Source: CAYTLQ01 sp964438715 (GTDB lineage Bacteria; Bacteroidota; Ignavibacteria; Ignavibacteriales; Ignavibacteriaceae). From it: DNA of 11,547 nucleotides. A model generated the notes under the pieces. It searched no databases and was not told where the DNA came from. It was given only the letters and a program-made list of their open reading frames with translations. The DNA is taken from the NCBI GenBank assembly GCA_964438715.1, contig CAYTLQ010000215.1:1-11547 (forward strand). The letters run 5' to 3'. Positions 7,428-11,547 of the stretch are shown piece by piece (the stretch's first letter is position 1; every line of letters starts with the position of its first letter). The translations under genes and the position numbers were made by a program.

Positions 7428-7463
7428 TCCGTTGGCTAATCCGTTAGCTAACGGACTAACGGA
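7428..7463. repeat. TCCGTTAG palindrome cluster
   Basis: Four 8-bp words lie close together: TCCGTTGG (7428), TCCGTTAG (7440), CTAACGGA (7448) and CTAACGGA (7456). The middle two form a perfect 16-bp palindrome at 7440-7455. The cluster sits midway between the oppositely oriented REP-like palindromes 2 and 3. Confidence 0.75.
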
Positions 7464-7481
7464 CAATGCCACAATTATATC

Positions 7482-7494
7482 ACCCTTTCAGGGT
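7482..7494 (-). repeat. REP-like palindrome 3
   Basis: ACCCT-TTC-AGGGT is a perfect stem. Its flanked form ATATCACCCTTTCAGGGTT (7477-7495) is identical at 7530-7548. The AT-rich side is on the left, so it faces palindrome 2 in inverted orientation. Confidence 0.75.
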
Positions 7495-7534
7495 TTTCAG
7501 GATAAGTAAGGATAGCTATTGTTATAAAAATATC

Positions 7535-7547
7535 ACCCTTTCAGGGT
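7535..7547 (-). repeat. REP-like palindrome 4
   Basis: This is a second copy of the ACCCT-TTC-AGGGT hairpin. It sits in the same 19-bp context as palindrome 3, 53 bp further on. Confidence 0.75.
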
Positions 7548-7570
7548 TAGGTGTTTGATAAAATTTTTAA

Positions 7571-7597
7571 ATCCTCCGGATTGAAAATCCTCTGGAT
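7571..7597 (+). repeat. 27-bp repeat, copy 3
   Basis: This is the third direct copy of the 27-bp unit. A lone half unit, ATCCTCCGG, also sits at 7754-7762, outside the proposed element boundary. The unit may therefore be dispersed in this genome independently of the element. Confidence 0.8.
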
Positions 7598-7686
7598 TGT
7601 TAAATCCGATCCCTAACAGGTGAGAAAAATTATCTAATTCTAATCGCAAATTGAAAATAAATCTAAGCTCAAAATGTCGTACACCC

Positions 7687-7695
7687 GTAGGGAAA
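7687..7695 (+). repeat. Right copy of putative target-site duplication
   Basis: GTAGGGAAA lies one base outside the right inverted repeat. Joining the two flanks across one copy gives a continuous AT-rich intergenic sequence, which could be the empty site. Confidence 0.5.
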
Positions 7696-7696
7696 G

Positions 7697-8003
7697 TGCC
7701 TTTATTAATTGTTGATAAATTGGGGTTAACTTGAAATTTTGATGATCGGAACCATCCTCCGGAGACGCGTGCAAATCCCCAAAAACATTTGTCATTTTTT
7801 TCAAGTGAACAATTAAGAATTCACATCATTTTTACAACATGATTTAACATAAAATTTAACCGGCTTTTCGTAAATTTCTTAAGATGTACTTCTATCGCTT
7901 GAGCTTTATTGATGGCTTTTTATTCCACGCGTGATAATTTATGATTGATATTCTGTGATTTTACAAACCACCCCTATCGAATATTATTTTTATCTTTTAC
8001 TCT
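7697..8003. other. Gene-free leader upstream of the histidine kinase
   Basis: This AT-rich stretch has no supported gene. It carries a stray repeat half unit (7754-7762, within the palindrome CTCCGGAG at 7757-7764), an 8-bp palindrome CACGCGTG (7926-7933) and a possible promoter (7909-7938). Nothing indicates a riboswitch or tRNA. Confidence 0.5.
7909..7938 (+). promoter_or_regulatory. Possible promoter of the histidine kinase gene
   Basis: TTGATG (7909-7914), an 18-nt spacer and GATAAT (7933-7938) would give a leader of about 60 nt. The -10 matches TATAAT at 5 of 6 positions and the -35 matches TTGACA at 4 of 6. The palindrome CACGCGTG overlaps the spacer and the -10. In so AT-rich a region such matches arise by chance, and this lineage may use a different promoter consensus. 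Confidence 0.25.
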
Positions 8004-11000
8004 ATGGATAACAAAAATACCATTTCAGCTGAGGAACTAAGTCGTCGTTACGGATTTATTGTAAATTCCTCTCACGCCTTTATGACACTAATCAATCGTG
8101 ATTATCAGTATGAAGCGGTGAATGATGTCTATTGTACTGCCGTGCAACGACGGAGAGAGGAAATATTAGGAAAATCTGTGGAGGATATATGGGGTAAGAG
8201 TGCGTTCGATAATGATATTAAAAAGCATCTCGAAAAGTGTTTCAGCGGACAGGTAGTAAATTATCAGGCATGGTTTCCTGTTCCTTCCAAAGGCATTCGG
8301 TTTTTTAATGTTACCTACTATCCGTATTTCGATGAACACAATACAGTATCCCACTGCGTTGTAATTTCAATTGATCTTACAGAACAGCGCAAATCGGAAT
8401 TAAAACTCGAGAGAGTTAATGAATGTCTGGTTGGACTGGGCTTCGACAGGTCAGCGAATATCGATGAAATAACAAAAGTGTTTGGAAGCCTGTGGAATGC
8501 ACGGTATATTTACTATAATAGGGTAACTGAAGAGTCTTCACCCAAGGTAAATGCCTCAGATATCGGAATACAAAATTCTGTTCTGCACAATGCTTTTGTA
8601 AAGTTCCTGGAAAAAGTAACGGAGACTTCCGGAACAGCACCTGTTCTAAAAAACGGCGAAGAGTTTGTTGACTTTATGAACCTTACCGATGACTCTCTCT
8701 CATTCTTTGGGAAAGTGTTCTTCGGACGGAATATTTACTTCGAAAAACAGTTTTACGGGACACTTGCGGCTATCTTCGATCAACCGATTGAGTTTTCGGA
8801 AAATGATAAAAAGTTAATGGACATTCTTGTTGCTGCATTGGGGCTTGAAGAAGGGAGAAGTCGTGCTGAAATCTCCTTGAAGGAAACTAAAGAAAGGTTT
8901 CAGTCGCTCTACGAGAGCATACCGATGATGGTATTTACTGTAACTGCAGATGGAAAAATTATTTCCTCCAACGATCAGGCAACCCGGGATCTTGGCTATA
9001 GTGCATCAAATTTCTACGGACGCCCAATTTTCGATTTTTTCGATATTCGATTCGCAGAACACATTCGCACACAAATTCAAAATTGCATAAAGTATAAAGA
9101 TAGTAAATTTGTTTGGGAGGCATTAAAGCGACGCAAGAATGGTACAACACTCTGGGTAAAAGAAACAGGCAGATATTTCCGGCAGAGTAACGGTGCTGAA
9201 GCAGTACTTATTATCTCTGAAGACATCTCTGAAAGAAAAAGTTTTGAAGACCAGATTTTTCGTCTTAATCAGGAACTTGAACGAAGAGTATTACAGCGCA
9301 CACAACAGTTGCAGGACATAAACAAGGAGCTGGAAGACGAAATTAAATCCCGTAAACGGGTGGAAGAGTCGCTTTTAGAAAGTCAGGCATTTCTCAGCGA
9401 AGCACAGCGAATCGCTCGACTTGGAAACTGGGAATATAATCTGCAGACGAAAGAATTTAAGTGGTCGGATGAAATGCTCCGCCTTGTGCGAATTAAGGAA
9501 AAGGACACTCCCAAAACACTCGATGATTTCCTGAAACTGGTTCACCCTGATGATAAACACATTCTTGATGCAATCACCGGAAAGATAATGACCTTAGGAC
9601 AAGCGGTTGAATTGGAAACCCGATTTGTCCTTGATGATAATTCTACTCTTTATGCCTTACTTAAAATAAATCCTGTATTCCGCAACGGACAACTTTATAA
9701 ACTTTTCGGTACGGTTCAGGATATTAGTGAAAAACGACTCGCTCAGAATGCATTATCTGAGAGTGAAGAAAAACTTCGTAGCCTGTTCGAGAATGTTCAT
9801 GATATTTATTTTATTGTTAATAAAAACGGACTTATTGAGGAAATCAGTCCATCTGTCGAACGCTATCTCGATATCAGAAAAGATGTTATACTTGGCTCAC
9901 ACATACTCTCAGGTTATCTTTATGATGAATCCGACTTCAAAAAAGTTCTCTTCAAACTTTACAGGACGAAAGAAATTGTTGATTATGAACTTCGGTTTAA
10001 ATCGCGTTCAGGAAAAATGATCTATTCCTCACTGAATGCGCGTTTGAGAACCTATCCCGGGACCAAAGAGTGGAAAGTTGAAGGAACATTCCGCGACATT
10101 ACTGACCGTAAGCTTGTCGAAAACCAGTTACTTCAGCGCGTAAAAACAGAAGAATTTATTACCACCTTGTCAACGCGTTTTATAAATCTTTCCGTTCACG
10201 AAGTCGATTCAGCAATAAGAGATGGGTTAAAGGAAATATGTAATTTTATTCATGCGCAGGCGGCACATATTGTTTTTTCGGGCGGAAAGTCTCATAAAGC
10301 AACAGTAAAATACCGCTGGAGTGCGCCATCTCTTCAAAAAATTATTAAGACTTTCGATTCTGTTGCTGGCGCCGCAATTCTAAAAATTTTGGAAAGTAAA
10401 AAAGATCTTATATCCTTTCATTCAGCCAACATCGCAAAAGAATGTGAACATTGCCCTGAATTAGAAAATCTATTACCATTTGGTGTTACCGGTTTTTTTA
10501 TTATCAGAACGCATAATAAACGCTCAGCAACCGGTTATACCGGATTTTTCTCATTTTCACAACAGGAGAATGCTCTTAATTCAGAGCTGAATTTTCTTAA
10601 CATCGTTGGAGAGATTTTTAGCAATGCTTTAGAGCGTAAACAGGTAGAAGAAGAACTTATAGAAGCAAAGCGCCTGGCGGAGGAATCCAACCGGGCAAAA
10701 GAACAATTTCTTGCGCATATCAGCCATGAATTACGAACTCCCTTAAATGCTGTTCTTGGGTCAGCTTACCTTATGCTTAAAACTCAGCCCACCCCAAAAC
10801 AGCTTGAATATATTGACGCGATCACTGTATCAGCCGATAATCTCCTCTATATCGTAAATGATATGCTTGACTTTTCGAAAATCCGCTCCGGAAAATTGGT
10901 TTTTGAAAAAACTGATTTCGATCTGCGCAGTGTCATCAATCAGGCATTTATGATTGTGCGTTTGATAGCTGAAAGAAAAAATATTAAACTTGTAAAAGAG

Positions 11001-11547
11001 ATTGATCCTGCAGTTCCAGATTATCTTATTGGCGACCCCGGACGGTTGAGTCAAATACTGCTTAATCTTCTTAATAATGCCATAAAATTTACCGAGAAAG
11101 GCGAGGTGAAGCTCACTGTAAAAGTATTCGAGCGAACGAAAAAAAACCTACAGTTGGAGTTTAAGGTTTCCGATACCGGAATTGGTATCCCGAGAAATAA
11201 ATTAAAAATTATCTTCGAAGATTTTATACAAGGCGGAACGGAAAAAAGTGCACGACAAGGTGGTACAGGACTTGGACTAACAATCGCTAAAATGCTTGTT
11301 GAGTTACAATCTGGTAAAATTTCTGTAAAAAGTACTGTTAATAAAGGCTCTGTTTTCACATTCCGTTTGCCATTCCTCATCGGAAAAGAGAACACAATTC
11401 GTGAAACCACCCCCGAGGAGAAATCACACCCGGGAGGTCTGGAAAACTTGAATATCCTGCTGTGTGAGGATAATGAATTTAACCAACTCATTATACGCGA
11501 TTTAATGGTGCACTGGAAAGCCGGATACAAAATTGTCCCAAATGCAA
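8004..11547 (+). CDS. Soluble multi-sensor hybrid histidine kinase, 3'-truncated
   Basis: The frame is open from the ATG at 8004 to the window edge (1181 codons) without a stop. Domains in order are: PAS ~16-132; a weak GAF-like domain ~137-282; PAS ~298-411; coiled coil ~418-462 (LNQELERRVLQRTQQLQDIN); PAS_3 ~465-575 with GNWEYN and VHPDD; PAS ~589-705; GAF-like ~717-880; HisKA with FLAHISHELRTPLNAVLG and phospho-acceptor H908; and HATPase with N-box ~1016-1030 (NLLNNAIKF), SDTGIGIP (D1057) and the GGTGLGL lid. A receiver domain begins at ~1148 with LLCEDNEFNQ (acidic pair E1155/D1156); its phospho-accepting Asp is beyond the edge. No transmembrane stretch or signal peptide is visible, so sensing is cytoplasmic. 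The ligand cannot be told from sequence. The pyrimidine-rich leader lacks a Shine-Dalgarno. An Hpt or response-regulator partner would lie outside the window. Confidence 0.95.
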   Translation, partial: MDNKNTISAEELSRRYGFIVNSSHAFMTLINRDYQYEAVNDVYCTAVQRRREEILGKSVEDIWGKSAFDNDIKKHLEKCFSGQVVNYQAWFPVPSKGIRFFNVTYYPYFDEHNTVSHCVVISIDLTEQRKSELKLERVNECLVGLGFDRSANIDEITKVFGSLWNARYIYYNRVTEESSPKVNASDIGIQNSVLHNAFVKFLEKVTETSGTAPVLKNGEEFVDFMNLTDDSLSFFGKVFFGRNIYFEKQFYGTLAAIFDQPIEFSENDKKLMDILVAALGLEEGRSRAEISLKETKERFQSLYESIPMMVFTVTADGKIISSNDQATRDLGYSASNFYGRPIFDFFDIRFAEHIRTQIQNCIKYKDSKFVWEALKRRKNGTTLWVKETGRYFRQSNGAEAVLIISEDISERKSFEDQIFRLNQELERRVLQRTQQLQDINKELEDEIKSRKRVEESLLESQAFLSEAQRIARLGNWEYNLQTKEFKWSDEMLRLVRIKEKDTPKTLDDFLKLVHPDDKHILDAITGKIMTLGQAVELETRFVLDDNSTLYALLKINPVFRNGQLYKLFGTVQDISEKRLAQNALSESEEKLRSLFENVHDIYFIVNKNGLIEEISPSVERYLDIRKDVILGSHILSGYLYDESDFKKVLFKLYRTKEIVDYELRFKSRSGKMIYSSLNARLRTYPGTKEWKVEGTFRDITDRKLVENQLLQRVKTEEFITTLSTRFINLSVHEVDSAIRDGLKEICNFIHAQAAHIVFSGGKSHKATVKYRWSAPSLQKIIKTFDSVAGAAILKILESKKDLISFHSANIAKECEHCPELENLLPFGVTGFFIIRTHNKRSATGYTGFFSFSQQENALNSELNFLNIVGEIFSNALERKQVEEELIEAKRLAEESNRAKEQFLAHISHELRTPLNAVLGSAYLMLKTQPTPKQLEYIDAITVSADNLLYIVNDMLDFSKIRSGKLVFEKTDFDLRSVINQAFMIVRLIAERKNIKLVKEIDPAVPDYLIGDPGRLSQILLNLLNNAIKFTEKGEVKLTVKVFERTKKNLQLEFKVSDTGIGIPRNKLKIIFEDFIQGGTEKSARQGGTGLGLTIAKMLVELQSGKISVKSTVNKGSVFTFRLPFLIGKENTIRETTPEEKSHPGGLENLNILLCEDNEFNQLIIRDLMVHWKAGYKIVPNA

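Larger units (their letters stand above)
7022..7686. mobile_element. Candidate non-autonomous (MITE-like) insertion built of nested repeats
   Basis: The ends are an 11-bp perfect inverted repeat, GGTGTACGACA (7022-7032) and TGTCGTACACC (7675-7685). A second shared word, TTGAGCT (7050-7056) / AGCTCAA (7666-7672), lies inside it. Just outside, GTAGGGAAA occurs as a direct repeat at 7013-7021 and 7687-7695, as expected of a target-site duplication. No plausible protein is encoded within; the only frame above 60 codons starts at GTG and consists of repeat sequence. The two ends are not symmetrical: the right end carries one extra C, and the left end has ~15 extra bases before TTGAGCT. The element has therefore decayed, or its ends differ naturally. 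A 9-10 bp duplication fits several transposase families, so none is named. Confidence 0.55.

Noticed and set aside
7287..7472. 61-codon minus-strand frame inside the repeat region
   Set aside because: It starts at GTG without a ribosome site, and its sequence is a translation of the REP-like palindromes and the TCCGTTAG cluster; it is not a believable protein.
7055..7600. Possible CRISPR array
   Set aside because: The 16-bp units abut without unique spacers, the 27-bp copies are irregularly spaced by ~180-220 bp, and no cas gene is present.
7926..7933. CACGCGTG palindrome as an operator for the kinase gene
   Set aside because: ACGCGTG also occurs at 7765-7771 and CACGCGT inside comEC (~3512), so an 8-bp palindrome alone is not enough to call an operator.
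9727..10020. 97-codon plus-strand frame within the kinase gene
   Set aside because: It is an out-of-phase frame inside the fourth PAS domain, with no ribosome site or recognisable fold.
11051..11530. 159-codon minus-strand frame opposite the kinase core
   Set aside because: It is antisense to the HATPase and receiver region, whose motifs are unmistakable on the plus strand; its Ser/Phe/Pro-rich composition is typical of an antisense shadow.

Overview
The window looks like a chromosomal segment from a low-GC bacterium, probably of the Bacteroidota/Chlorobiota/Ignavibacteria side of the FCB group. This placement is an inference from protein style, from several genes lacking a strong Shine-Dalgarno sequence, and from short dispersed palindromes of the type ACCCY-loop-RGGGT. 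No marker gene fixes the taxon. Most of the content is ordinary core-genome material. I found no convincing new multi-gene system. The least ordinary parts are a repeat-built, MITE-like insertion and a ComEC whose nuclease-like domain has lost its metal ligands.

Layout. The left edge (3-632, +) is the 3' part of a thioredoxin-TPR protein of the CnoX/YbbN type. It converges on a minus-strand gene for an unrecognised 235-residue protein (737-1444), and a GC-rich hairpin at 664-692 lies between them. Next come five minus-strand genes, read right to left: a LURP-one/tubby-like protein (6340-6924), prmC (5423-6277), dtd (4971-5426), a phosphoglycerate-mutase-like metalloenzyme (4062-4967) and comEC (1650-4010). 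prmC and dtd overlap by 4 bp, dtd and the metalloenzyme are 3 bp apart, and comEC follows after 51 bp. These four therefore probably form one transcription unit. It joins translation quality control (release-factor methylation, removal of D-amino acids from tRNA) to a putative phosphohydrolase or mutase and a DNA-uptake channel. The mix is more likely a housekeeping cluster than a single pathway.

The 1079-bp gap between the divergent LURP-like gene and the histidine kinase is non-coding. About 665 bp of it (7022-7686) looks like a non-autonomous mobile element. An 11-bp inverted repeat marks its ends and a perfect 9-10 bp direct repeat flanks it outside. It holds a 16-bp-period array, three near-identical 27-bp units, four REP-like palindromes in mirrored orientation and a central TCCGTTAG palindrome cluster. 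It encodes no transposase.

The right third (8004 to the window edge, +) is one continuous open frame of at least 1181 codons. It encodes a soluble multi-sensor hybrid histidine kinase: PAS-GAF-PAS-coiled coil-PAS-PAS-GAF-HisKA-HATPase-REC, with the receiver domain cut off by the window edge.
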